A DNA stretch of 64,000 nt from Saccharibacillus sacchari DSM 19268 (lineage in GTDB: Bacteria > Bacillota > Bacilli > Paenibacillales > Paenibacillaceae), in assembly GCF_000585395.1 (NCBI RefSeq), contig NZ_KK073875.1, forward strand, positions 5,508,274-5,572,273. Reading direction: 5' to 3'. The notes under the pieces were generated by a model that saw only the letters and a program-made list of their open reading frames with translations, was not told the origin of the DNA and searched no databases. This document shows positions 8,259-15,373 of the stretch, piece by piece. Position 1 is the first letter of the stretch. Every line of letters begins with the position of its first letter. A program made the translations under genes and the position numbers.

Positions 8259-8308
8259 AAAGAAAAATATTTTCATAATTTATAAATTATAAAGAAAAAT
8301 ATTTTCAT
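8259..8308 (+). promoter_or_regulatory. Paired operators in front of the RpiR gene
   Basis: The 18-bp sequence AAAGAAAAATATTTTCAT occurs twice, identically, at 8259-8276 and 8291-8308, centre to centre 32 bp (three helical turns). The GAAAA-TA-TTTTC core is a dyad of the kind bound by MurR/RpiR regulators. It lies between the divergent YdeI and rpiR genes, 38 bp from the rpiR start. Confidence 0.7.
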
Positions 8309-8346
8309 TCATAATCATAGTCTAATTCGGAAAAAGGAGGTTGCCG

Positions 8347-9207
8347 ATGTCTGCTCTCCTCTCGCTTTTACGGGAACAGATCGAGCACTTTTCTCCTCAA
8401 GAAAAGCGTCTCGCCGAACATATTTTAGAAAATCCCGAGCATGTGCAGCGTCTGGGCATTACGGAACTGGCGGCGGAATGCGGAACCAGTCCGGCGACGG
8501 TTACGCGGTTTTGCAAGTCTCTGCGGTTCAAGGGATTTCCTGATTTTAAAATGCGCCTGATCGGCGAGCTGTCGCGTCCGGCCGAAGCCGGAACGTACCA
8601 GGATATCGTCGCGGGAAGGCCGCTGAAGGAAATCGTTCGGGCGATCGAATCGAACCATCTCTCCTCGATTACGGATACGACACGGCTGCTGGATCCCGAA
8701 GCGTTGGAACGCGCCGTGACGGCACTGAGTTCCGCGCGGCGCATCGATCTGTACGGGATGGGCACATCGTCGATCGTGGCGCAGGACTTTTACCAAAAGC
8801 TGATCCGACTCGGCAAAAGCTGCACCGCGTTCGCGGATTCCCATATGCAGATCACGTCGGCTTCCACGCTGAACGAAGGCGACGTGGCGTTGGCAATCTC
8901 CTACTCGGGCGAGACGCCGGAAACGATCGCCGCGCTGCAATGCGCTAAAGATGCGGGTGCAATGACGCTATCGCTTACCCGCTATGGAACCAGTCCCTTG
9001 CCGGCTCTCGCGGATATTCCGCTATTCACTTCGTCGCTGGAAGAAGGCGTGCGGCGCGGAGCCATGGCTTCGCGGATCGCGCAGCTGCATGTTATCGATA
9101 TCCTGTTCACGGGAATTGTCAGCGAAGGCTTCGAAGAATACGTGCCGATGCTCGAGCAGTCCTATCACAATGTCCGCCAGTATCTCAAACCCTCCGGAGG
9201 TGCTTAA
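8347..9207 (+). CDS. MurR/RpiR family regulator of amino-sugar genes
   Basis: A 286-residue regulator. The N-terminal RpiR helix-turn-helix (EKRLAEHILENP, ITELAAECGTSPATVTRFCKSL) covers residues 1-75; a SIS phosphosugar-binding domain (IDLYGMGTSSIVAQDF, ALAISYSGETPETIAAL) covers 115-250. The SIS domain would sense an amino-sugar phosphate such as GlcNAc-6-P. The start ATG at 8347 has AGGAGG six bases upstream; TTG at 8341 is adjacent to that site and rejected. It is followed two bases later by nagB, so it heads the rpiR-nagB-nagA operon and probably controls it through the repeats at 8259-8308. Confidence 0.92.
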   Translation: MSALLSLLREQIEHFSPQEKRLAEHILENPEHVQRLGITELAAECGTSPATVTRFCKSLRFKGFPDFKMRLIGELSRPAEAGTYQDIVAGRPLKEIVRAIESNHLSSITDTTRLLDPEALERAVTALSSARRIDLYGMGTSSIVAQDFYQKLIRLGKSCTAFADSHMQITSASTLNEGDVALAISYSGETPETIAALQCAKDAGAMTLSLTRYGTSPLPALADIPLFTSSLEEGVRRGAMASRIAQLHVIDILFTGIVSEGFEEYVPMLEQSYHNVRQYLKPSGGA

Positions 9208-9209
9208 CC

Positions 9210-9935
9210 ATGAATTTGTTGACGTTTCGTACGGAAGAAGACCTGAACCGCGCCGGCGCCGGCCTGATCGCAAGCCTGCTGCAAATCAAGCCGAAAGCCG
9301 TGCTGGGACTTGCGACCGGCAGCACGCCGATCGGCATCTATGAAGAGCTGGTCAAGCTGCATCAAAACGGAAGCGTGAGCTTTGCCAGAGCCAGCTCTTA
9401 CAATCTCGACGAGTATGTCGGATTGTCGGGCAGCCACCCGGCCAGCTACCGCTGCTTCATGAATACGCACTTGTTCGATCTGGTCGACATTGATCCGGCG
9501 AATACGCATGTACCGAACGGGCTTGCGGTTGATCTGGAGCAGGAATGCGATTATTACGACGCCATGATCGAAGACGCCGGAATCGATTTGCAGCTGCTCG
9601 GTCTGGGGCATAACGGGCATATCGGATTCAACGAGCCGGACGATTCCCTGATCGCGGGCACGCATGCGGCGATGCTTCAGCGGCAAACGATCGAAGCGAA
9701 TGCGCGGTTTTTCGATTCGGAAAACGAAGTGCCGAAACAGGCGATCACGATGGGCGTCGCGGGCATCATGAAAGCGCGGCAGATCATGCTTGTCGTGCGC
9801 GGCGCGTCCAAAGCGAAGATTGCGCGGCAGGCATTGACCGGACCGATCACGACCCAGTGTCCGGCTTCGCTGCTTCAACTGCATCCGAATCTGGTCGTGC
9901 TGATGGATGAAGCGGCAGGAGCGTGGGCGAAATGA
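9210..9935 (+). CDS. nagB: Glucosamine-6-phosphate deaminase
   Basis: A 241-residue enzyme converting glucosamine-6-P to fructose-6-P and ammonia. Family marks: LGLATGSTPIGIYEEL (phosphate loop), SYNLDEYVGL with the catalytic Asp, LLGLGHNGHIGFNEP with the catalytic Asn/His/Glu region, and TMGVAGIMKARQIMLVVRGASKA. Length matches the Bacillus NagB type, which lacks the E. coli C-terminal allosteric extension. GGAGG precedes the ATG. The stop overlaps the nagA ATG as ATGA, so translation is coupled. Confidence 0.96.
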   Translation: MNLLTFRTEEDLNRAGAGLIASLLQIKPKAVLGLATGSTPIGIYEELVKLHQNGSVSFARASSYNLDEYVGLSGSHPASYRCFMNTHLFDLVDIDPANTHVPNGLAVDLEQECDYYDAMIEDAGIDLQLLGLGHNGHIGFNEPDDSLIAGTHAAMLQRQTIEANARFFDSENEVPKQAITMGVAGIMKARQIMLVVRGASKAKIARQALTGPITTQCPASLLQLHPNLVVLMDEAAGAWAK

Positions 9936-11326
9936 GCGGAGTTCTGCCGGATCGACAGTTTGCGGAGAAAAAAGGCGTGATCCGCTTCGTCAATGCGCGG
10001 ATCGTGACGCCGCAGGGCGTGATCGAAAACGGAACCTGCGAAGCGATCGACGGATGGATCGTGTCGGTATCGCCGTCGGGCGGGGAAGACGGCGAGGAAG
10101 CGGGCGAAGCGTATGGCGGCAGCGGCCAAGGGCAAGCGGCGGCCGGGGGCATAGAGGCTTCTGCGAAGAGAGATGCAGCCGACATCGTGGCGGCAGCGGA
10201 TTCTGCGCAGCAACATGCAGAAAGCGGCGGCTCGGCGATCCAGGCGGCAAAAGCCGGGACGCCAAACGGCAGTTCGGCGGTCGATGCCGGAACCGTTCGC
10301 GTGATCGACGCGCACGGCGGCTGGCTGCTGCCGGGCTTCGTGGACATCCATGTCCACGGAGGGATGGGCGAAGACTTTATGGACGCCGGGAAACCAGGCG
10401 TGCTGGATACCATCGCCAAGTTCCACGGCTCGCACGGTTCCACGTCGATGCTGGCGACGACGATGACGGCAACGCGCGAGATGATCGACGGCGTGCTGGA
10501 AGCCGTCTGGGCTTACCGTTTGAAAGGCGAGATGCCCGGCGCGAGCATCGAGGGCGTGCATTTGGAAGGGCCGTTTATCAGCCCGCAATGGCCGGGAGCG
10601 CAGAACCCGGAGCATATCTCCGAACCGCGCACGGATTGGCTGGAAGACTGGGAAGCCCGCTTCCCGGGCTTGATTCGCCAGCTTACGCTGGCACCGGAGC
10701 GCGAAGGCGCGTTGGACGTGATCGCGTGGCTTCGCGCGAACGGCATCACGGCGGCGTTGGGCCACACCGACGCCAGCTATGAAGAAGTGCTGGCTGCCGT
10801 GGAGGCCGGCTTGAACCACGCCGTGCACACGTTTAACGCGATGACGCCGCTGCATCATCGCAAGCCGGGAACGGCCGGAGCCGTGCTCGGCTGCGACGGC
10901 ATCGTCGCCGAAGTGATCGCGGACGGGATCCATGTGCATCCCGGCGCGGTCAAGCTGCTGGCAAAGGTGAAAACGGACGGCAATCTCGTCCTCGTCACCG
11001 ATGCCATGTCCGCCGCGGGTCTCGGCGACGGCGATTATTTCCTGGGCGACCTGCCCGTGGTCGTCAAAGACGGCGTCGCCCTCACGCAGGGCGGCGCGCT
11101 CGCAGGCAGCCGTCTCACGATGGCGGAAGGCTTCCGCTTCCTGGTTCGCGAGGCGGGCCTCAGCGTCGAACGCGCTTCCGACGCGGCCAGCGGCGCGCCG
11201 GCCCGCCAAGCCGGCATCTCCGAGACGACCGGCTCCATCGAGCCGGGCAAACGGGCGGACTTCGTCCTGATGGACGCCTCGCTGAACCTGCGCGGCGTGT
11301 GGGCCGAAGGGCGGAAAATCGGGTAA
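9932..11326 (+). CDS. nagA: N-acetylglucosamine-6-phosphate deacetylase with a low-complexity insertion
   Basis: An amidohydrolase that removes acetate from GlcNAc-6-P. Metal and catalytic motifs: GFVDIHVHGG, GVHLEGPFIS, LGHTDASYEEV, HTFNAMTPLHHR and the catalytic Asp in LVTDAMSAAG. It has 464 residues against roughly 380-395 for usual NagA. The excess is one block, about residues 50-115, rich in Ala, Gly, Glu, Ser and Gln (GGEDGEEAGEAYGGSGQGQ onward), in the N-terminal beta-sandwich just before the barrel starts at VIDAHGGWLLPG. All catalytic motifs are intact, so the enzyme is probably active with a disordered loop. The ATG at 9932 overlaps the nagB stop; a GTG at 9923 is also in frame but less likely. 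Confidence 0.94.
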   Translation: MSGVLPDRQFAEKKGVIRFVNARIVTPQGVIENGTCEAIDGWIVSVSPSGGEDGEEAGEAYGGSGQGQAAAGGIEASAKRDAADIVAAADSAQQHAESGGSAIQAAKAGTPNGSSAVDAGTVRVIDAHGGWLLPGFVDIHVHGGMGEDFMDAGKPGVLDTIAKFHGSHGSTSMLATTMTATREMIDGVLEAVWAYRLKGEMPGASIEGVHLEGPFISPQWPGAQNPEHISEPRTDWLEDWEARFPGLIRQLTLAPEREGALDVIAWLRANGITAALGHTDASYEEVLAAVEAGLNHAVHTFNAMTPLHHRKPGTAGAVLGCDGIVAEVIADGIHVHPGAVKLLAKVKTDGNLVLVTDAMSAAGLGDGDYFLGDLPVVVKDGVALTQGGALAGSRLTMAEGFRFLVREAGLSVERASDAASGAPARQAGISETTGSIEPGKRADFVLMDASLNLRGVWAEGRKIG

Positions 11327-11407
11327 AACTTGTATCCAGCCGTCCGGTTATGGAGACAAACAGTCAAAGAAGCATTCAATCTTCAAACGAATAACAAGCA
11401 ACAATTA

Positions 11408-11472
11408 GAGCGTGTACGCAAGCTCGGGCGCAGTGCATTTTGAGCTGCCGGTAGAGTTTACGTACACGCCCT
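11408..11472. repeat. Nested hairpin downstream of nagA
   Basis: An outer stem pairs GTGTACG with CGTACAC (extended to AG.GCGTGTACG / CGTACACGC.CT) and an inner stem pairs AGCTC with GAGCT. It lies about 80 bp past the nagA stop. It may terminate or protect the nag transcript; the following T-run is weak. Confidence 0.55.
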
Positions 11473-11500
11473 AACAAAAAATTAGTAAAAATAACCGTCG

Positions 11501-11693
11501 AACAAATAACGGCATATATCCACTTATTTTAATAAAAATCGTCGTTATGCACGAAATAAAGACATATATCCAGTTATTTCGGACTAAACCGGCTAATTGC
11601 TCACCATTGGTCTTAATTAAATGGATATTCGCAGTTATTTCAAAAAGCATATTCGACTCATCCGAAATAAATGGAGTTTTGCAGTTATTCAAC
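11501..11693. repeat. Array of four short AAATAA-TTATTT dyad repeats
   Basis: Units at about 11501-11532, 11550-11583, 11613-11645 and 11670-11693 each have AAATAA, a short body (ATATATCC.GTTATTT or TGGA.TT..GCAGTTATT) and TTATT(T). Spacing is 50-60 bp. No coding capacity is apparent. Confidence 0.6.
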
Positions 11694-11745
11694 CGCAATT
11701 CCTATCGTTCTTTCGCTTGAAGCTGAACGACATCTAGACACGCCA

Positions 11746-11781
11746 AAGCCCCCGGACTTCGTACCGTTCCCGGGGCTTTAT
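11746..11781. terminator. Possible terminator downstream of the TetR/SMR operon
   Basis: The arms AAAGCCCC(G)GG and CCCGGGGCTTT form a strong GC-rich hairpin. T-runs are short on both strands. It is 170 bp past the TetR stop, so the assignment is tentative. Confidence 0.45.
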
Positions 11782-11953
11782 GCTGGCTGTAAGGCGAACC
11801 CAAATATCGTCGCAGTTTTGTTTTCGAACTGTCGAAGCTTTGTTACGTTCACAACCGACTCAACGGATCTGGTCGCATTCGACCCTGCTCGCTTCAGTCA
11901 CGCCTCTTCATTTCCTCTGCGCTCTCGTTTGCTTTTTGCTTCCGCTTCATCTT

Positions 11954-12565
11954 TCATTCCTTTTTGCGTTTACGCGTGCTCTCGCTATCCGCATCGCTCA
12001 AATATTCGCCTTTCGCGACCTCCGTCCAACGCATTAGCTCATCCCGCACCTTCCGGCGAAGTTCCGCGTTAGGCGGTGCAAGCCGAAATAACTCGGCGTA
12101 CCACAACCCATCCACCGCCAAACGCAGAATCGTCGCCTTCACCGGATCAACGCCGTCGTTTTCGAGCAGTTTTTGCCATTCTTCGTATTGCACGCGTACC
12201 TGATCTAGCAGTTTCGGATCGGTGAACATCGCAGCCGGAAATGCAGCCAGCATATGGCTCCACTCCAACTCCTCTTCCGTCCCAAACGTCGCCCTAACAT
12301 ACGCCCTGCCCCATTTTCCCGCCTGATCGCCTTCCGATTCCGCTTCCCTGTTGAGCTGTACCGTAAAGCCGGTTGTCAGCGATTCGACCAACCCTTCGAT
12401 CAACTCCTGTTTGCCGGGAAAATGGTATAGCAATCCGCCTTTGCTGACACCTGCCTTTTTCGCCACTGCTTCAAGCGTCATCTTTTCCACGCCTTGCTCG
12501 TTGATCACGGCAGCAGCCGCTTCAAGAATCAGTTCTTTTTTTGAATTCTTGTTGGGTTTCTTCAT
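11954..12565 (-). CDS. TetR-family regulator of the SMR efflux pair
   Basis: A 203-residue repressor. The helix-turn-helix is at residues 10-55 (KELILEAAAAVINEQGVEKMT, VAKKAGVSKGGLLYHFPGKQEL), and the C-terminal half is of the TetR_C_37-like ligand type (WSHMLAAFPAAMF, ILRLAVDGLWYAELF). It is the third gene after the two SMR genes on the same strand, with short gaps, so it is probably autoregulated from the promoter at 13352-13381, whose spacer carries a perfect 14-bp dyad. The ligand is probably a hydrophobic cation, as in QacR-like systems; this is inference. Confidence 0.88.
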   Translation of the reverse strand: MKKPNKNSKKELILEAAAAVINEQGVEKMTLEAVAKKAGVSKGGLLYHFPGKQELIEGLVESLTTGFTVQLNREAESEGDQAGKWGRAYVRATFGTEEELEWSHMLAAFPAAMFTDPKLLDQVRVQYEEWQKLLENDGVDPVKATILRLAVDGLWYAELFRLAPPNAELRRKVRDELMRWTEVAKGEYLSDADSESTRKRKKE

Positions 12566-12596
12566 GACTCATCACCGTCCCTATCGCATACTCCCA

Positions 12597-12965
12597 TTAT
12601 ACGATTGCGCGGGACGCTCTGTCAGCCGTATCCTCTTTGCCCGATCCCGATGAAAAATTCAAGAACACCACCCCGCCGATGATCAACATCAAGCCCAACG
12701 CACTCAGCAAGCTGAAATCTTCTTTCCATAGCACGACCCCGACTACCGCCGTCAATGCTGTTCCCACGCCTGCCCAGATCGCATAAGCCAAACTCAGCGG
12801 CAAGTGGCGCAGCGTCATCGTCAAGAAGAAAAACGCGCTTCCCATTCCAATGATGAAAAAGAGAGCCGGAATCAAATTCGTAAACCCCTCCGTCAACTTC
12901 AACATGGTCGTCCCGAATACTTCAAACATAATCGCCAAGCTCAAAAACAAATAGCCCTTCTTCAT
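12597..12965 (-). CDS. Small multidrug resistance efflux subunit
   Basis: A 122-residue, four-helix SMR protein that exports cations by proton antiport. The membrane-embedded Glu is in IMFEVFGTTMLKL, and the helix-3 motif AYAIWAGVGTALTAVVG and the C-terminal IIGGVVFLNF helix are present. It has a longer polar tail (SSGSGKEDTADRASRAIV) than the usual 105-110 residues. It follows the other SMR gene after 18 bp; paired SMR genes of the EbrAB/YkkCD kind work as heterodimers. AGGAGG precedes the ATG. Confidence 0.9.
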   Translation of the reverse strand: MKKGYLFLSLAIMFEVFGTTMLKLTEGFTNLIPALFFIIGMGSAFFFLTMTLRHLPLSLAYAIWAGVGTALTAVVGVVLWKEDFSLLSALGLMLIIGGVVFLNFSSGSGKEDTADRASRAIV

Positions 12966-12983
12966 CTCCGCTTCGCCTCCTTT

Positions 12984-13304
12984 TTAGTTCGTAGCCAACT
13001 TCATGATCACAACGCCGCTGACAATGAGCATAATGCCCAGCGCTTTTTTGGCATTGATTTTTTCCTTATAAAGCAGTACGCCGACAAACGTCGTCAATAC
13101 CGTTCCCACGCCGGACCAGATCGCATAAGCCGTCCCCAGCGGTATCGTGTGCAGCGCAATCGACAGCATATAAAAGGACAAGCCCATCCCCGCAACCATC
13201 GCTATCGAAGGAGCCAGCCGCTTGAATCCGTTGGACAACTTCATCATCGAGCTGCCGAATACTTCAGACACAATCGCCACAGCCAAAAATACGTAAGCGT
13301 TCAA
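12984..13304 (-). CDS. Small multidrug resistance efflux subunit, TTG start
   Basis: A 106-residue SMR protein with four helices; the essential Glu lies in AIVSEVFGSSMMKL, the helix-3 signature is AYAIWSGVGTVLTTFVG, and the C-terminus is LGIMLIVSGVVIMKLATN. The start is TTG at 13302-13304, because GGAGG lies seven bases upstream and this gives the family length; an ATG at 13343 in frame would add 13 atypical charged residues and leave the ribosome site inside the gene. It is the first gene of the operon SMR-SMR-tetR. Confidence 0.88.
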   Translation of the reverse strand: MNAYVFLAVAIVSEVFGSSMMKLSNGFKRLAPSIAMVAGMGLSFYMLSIALHTIPLGTAYAIWSGVGTVLTTFVGVLLYKEKINAKKALGIMLIVSGVVIMKLATN

Positions 13305-13351
13305 TTCAGCACCTCCATTTTTATAAACAATTTTCTTTTTCAATTCAATTT

Positions 13352-13381
13352 AGTATACCGTCTGGACGGTTAACTTTTCAA
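13352..13381 (-). promoter_or_regulatory. Promoter and TetR operator of the SMR operon
   Basis: On the minus strand: TTGAAA, an 18-bp spacer, TATACT. The spacer carries a perfect dyad ACCGTCCAGACGGT (13357-13370), overlapping the -10 edge, where a bound TetR protein would block RNA polymerase. Confidence 0.75.
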
Positions 13382-13394
13382 GCCTAATTTATGA

Positions 13395-13436
13395 TTAAAA
13401 AAGTCGGAACCGAAGCTTTGCGCCTCAGATCCGACT
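13395..13436 (-). terminator. Terminator of the VOC-protein gene
   Basis: AGTCGGA (13402-13408) pairs with TCCGACT (13430-13436), followed by TTTTTT on the minus strand. Confidence 0.8.
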
Positions 13437-13490
13437 GGGTGACTCTTATTCAGTTTATTCGTTGATGTACATTGTCTGTTTGCATTTCCA

Positions 13491-13525
13491 CTTGTCTCTT
13501 ATCAACGCTAAAAGTAGGATTACGG
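13491..13525 (-). mobile_element. Fragment of the 110-bp palindromic element
   Basis: ATCAACGCTAAAAGTA.GGATTACG matches the right end of the copy at 1230-1339 read on its opposite strand, including the TCAAC terminal repeat. The sequence diverges after 13525, so only about a third of the element remains. It lies 18 bp after the VOC-protein stop. Confidence 0.65.
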
Positions 13526-13542
13526 GTTGCTAAGGGACTTAT

Positions 13543-14034
13543 TCAAAACGAATGCTGCGTCACCGTAAACTGAAATACCACGCCGAAAGGATCACGCACG
13601 ATGCCGTAACCGCTGCTGAATGAATTTGCGGTCAACGGAACCAATACCGTCGTCCGTTCATCCGAGGTTAATTGCTCATACAGATCTACAATCGTGTCAT
13701 GATCGCGGGATTGCAGACAAAGCGAAAAGTCGTTCCCTGCACTCCACGCTCTCGTCGTATCCATCTCTTCTTCCGCGATCATGATCTTATTGGCGCCGAT
13801 TTGCAGCACGGAATGCGTGATCCAATCCTCTTGGCCTGCCGCATGCTTGAAACTCTCGTCCCGCTTCGCCATATCCGCATAGCTGACCTTGAGCAGCACC
13901 GCCGCGCCCAGCTTTCGTTCGTAAAATTCGATAGCCTCCGCGGCCTGCCCATGGAGCGAAAGAAAAGGAATTACCTCCGCCTGCATCTCTGCCGCCTTTT
14001 TCGCTTGATCTTGGTTTTCGCTCGTATTCATCAT
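13543..14034 (-). CDS. VOC superfamily protein, PhnB-like
   Basis: A 163-residue protein of the glyoxalase/VOC fold, PhnB branch. Seen: a VIPFLSLHGQAAEAIEFYERKLGA start strand-helix, HSVLQIGANKIMIAEE in the first module, LCLQSRDHDTIVDLYEQL and SSGYGIVRDPFGVVFQFTV in the second. Family members bind metals or antibiotics or act as epimerases; nothing here decides which. GGAGG lies six bases before the first of two ATGs. It is divergent from the WYL regulator 138 bp away, which may control it. Confidence 0.85.
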   Translation of the reverse strand: MMNTSENQDQAKKAAEMQAEVIPFLSLHGQAAEAIEFYERKLGAAVLLKVSYADMAKRDESFKHAAGQEDWITHSVLQIGANKIMIAEEEMDTTRAWSAGNDFSLCLQSRDHDTIVDLYEQLTSDERTTVLVPLTANSFSSGYGIVRDPFGVVFQFTVTQHSF

Positions 14035-14172
14035 TTGTTCCTCCTTCGAATGTGGGTTACACTGGCATCATATCGATAAAAGGTTTCAATTTGTGACACC
14101 TATCTCCCGCATACTTTGCTCCATGTTTCGTATTTCTTCCTCTCAAGGAAGCCGACTTTGAAGGAGGTCATG

Positions 14173-15192
14173 ATGAAAAAAGCCGAGCGACTTAACGCCA
14201 TGCAGCGTTACGCCTACCGTAAACGACATTTTACTTTGCGCGAGCTAATGGACGAATTCGAGATTTCCCGAAGCACCGCCATACGCAGCATTCAATCGCT
14301 CGAAGAACTGGGCCTGCCGCTGTTCGCGGAACACGGACGGCTCGGCGGCTATCGGGTGCTCGACACCGCATCGCTACCGCCTGTCTCTTTTACAAACGAC
14401 GAAGTGCTTTCGCTGTACTTCGCTATGCAGGCGCTGCGCAGTCTTTCCGGCGATCCGTTCCGCGTCTCGTTCGCTTCGATCCACGCGAAATTTCTGGATG
14501 TCATATCGGAAGAACAACGAAAGCAGATCGAACATTTCGAGCATCGTATTGCCTTCTACCCCGACGAATCGGCCGAACCCGGCGATTATCTGGAGGAGTT
14601 GCTGCAAGCGGCAGTGCGTGGAGAAGTATTGAAGATCCGTTATGCGGCAAAAAAGAAAACCTTGGAACCAAGCGCAGATCGAGCAAAAAACAAACTTGAT
14701 TCCGCACGCGGTCCCCTGACTCATGTTCATTCTTCTACACGCCGCATCCAGCCGTTCGCCGTCTACGCCGCACGCGGCTACTGGTACTGCCGAGCCTACG
14801 ATTTGGACAAAAAGGAATACCGCGTTTTCCGCTGCGATCGCGTGTTATCCGCCGAACCAATAATCGACGAACCGATCCCGGACCTGCTTCCTTTCGACCT
14901 GCGCGACGCCCACACCTTGCGCCAAACGTCCCCCGAAGCCATCCCTTTTCGCTGCTCCGTCTCTCCCGATTCCGTCACTCGACTCCGTCGCAGCCTATAT
15001 CCGTCCATGAAACTCGACATCCCGGACGACCCGGCAGCCGATGCCTTACTGTCCGGCACCTATGAACCGCAGGAAACGGATTTCATGCTCGCCTTCTTGG
15101 CCGGCTTCGGCTCTACGATCCGCATTCTCGAACCCGATAATCTGCGCGAACAGCTTCGAGATTACTATCTACGATTAATCGAGCAATTATGA
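14173..15192 (+). CDS. YafY-type WYL-domain transcriptional regulator
   Basis: A 339-residue regulator. Residues 1-60 are an HTH_11 winged helix (LNAMQRYAYRKRHFTLRELMDEFEISRSTAIRSI); residues about 145-215 are the WYL domain (LKIRYAAKKK, STRRIQPFAVYAARGYWYCRAYDL), and the rest is the WCX tail. The WYL core is interrupted by a hydrophilic stretch (LEPSADRAKNKLDSARGP). The start is the second of two ATGs, five bases after GGAGG. Such proteins usually sense nucleotides or small ligands and control a neighbouring gene, here probably the divergent VOC gene. Confidence 0.88.
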   Translation: MKKAERLNAMQRYAYRKRHFTLRELMDEFEISRSTAIRSIQSLEELGLPLFAEHGRLGGYRVLDTASLPPVSFTNDEVLSLYFAMQALRSLSGDPFRVSFASIHAKFLDVISEEQRKQIEHFEHRIAFYPDESAEPGDYLEELLQAAVRGEVLKIRYAAKKKTLEPSADRAKNKLDSARGPLTHVHSSTRRIQPFAVYAARGYWYCRAYDLDKKEYRVFRCDRVLSAEPIIDEPIPDLLPFDLRDAHTLRQTSPEAIPFRCSVSPDSVTRLRRSLYPSMKLDIPDDPAADALLSGTYEPQETDFMLAFLAGFGSTIRILEPDNLREQLRDYYLRLIEQL

Positions 15193-15194
15193 AA

Positions 15195-15228
15195 ACAAAA
15201 AAACGTGCTCCGTAAAAGAGCACGTTCC
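15195..15228. terminator. Bidirectional terminator between convergent genes
   Basis: ACGTGCTC (15203-15210) pairs with GAGCACGT (15218-15225). A-rich sequence on the left gives TTTTTTGTTTTC on the minus strand. Confidence 0.75.
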
Positions 15229-15250
15229 GTCTTTGCCTTACCTACCCCAA

Positions 15251-15368
15251 GAAAAAGTAAAAGAGCAGAGGAAGGTTGTGTGTAGGAGCGGAGCATTCGC
15301 CTTTGAACTGGGGAAGCTTCAACACGCGACCGAAACACAACCTCCCGGCGCTCTCCAAACTTTTTCCC
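15251..15368 (-). repeat. Nested-hairpin repeat, copy B
   Basis: The outer arms pair GGAAGGTTGTGT with ACACAACCTCC and continue towards GAAAAAGT / ACTTTTTCC. The conserved unpaired motifs GTAGGAGCG.AGC.TTCGCC, TTTGAA and TTCAACACGCGACCGAAA flank a short inner stem. It shares these motifs with the copy at 28477-28645, whose arms are different but also self-complementary. Confidence 0.8.
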
Positions 15369-15373
15369 GTCCT

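Larger units (their letters stand above)
11327..11953. other. 627-bp non-coding stretch between nagA and the TetR gene
   Basis: It contains a large hairpin (11408-11472), four AAATAA...TTATTT dyad repeats (11501-11693) and a GC-rich hairpin at 11746-11781. The remainder (11782-11953) shows no ribosome site, coding pattern or clear structure. Confidence 0.6.

Noticed and set aside
9875-11209. A 444-codon open frame antisense to nagA and the end of nagB
   Set aside because: The product is Arg/His-rich and lacks any motif; nagA and nagB on the other strand have complete catalytic motifs.
11501-11693. CRISPR array at the dyad repeats
   Set aside because: Units are imperfect and spacing is irregular; no cas gene is near.
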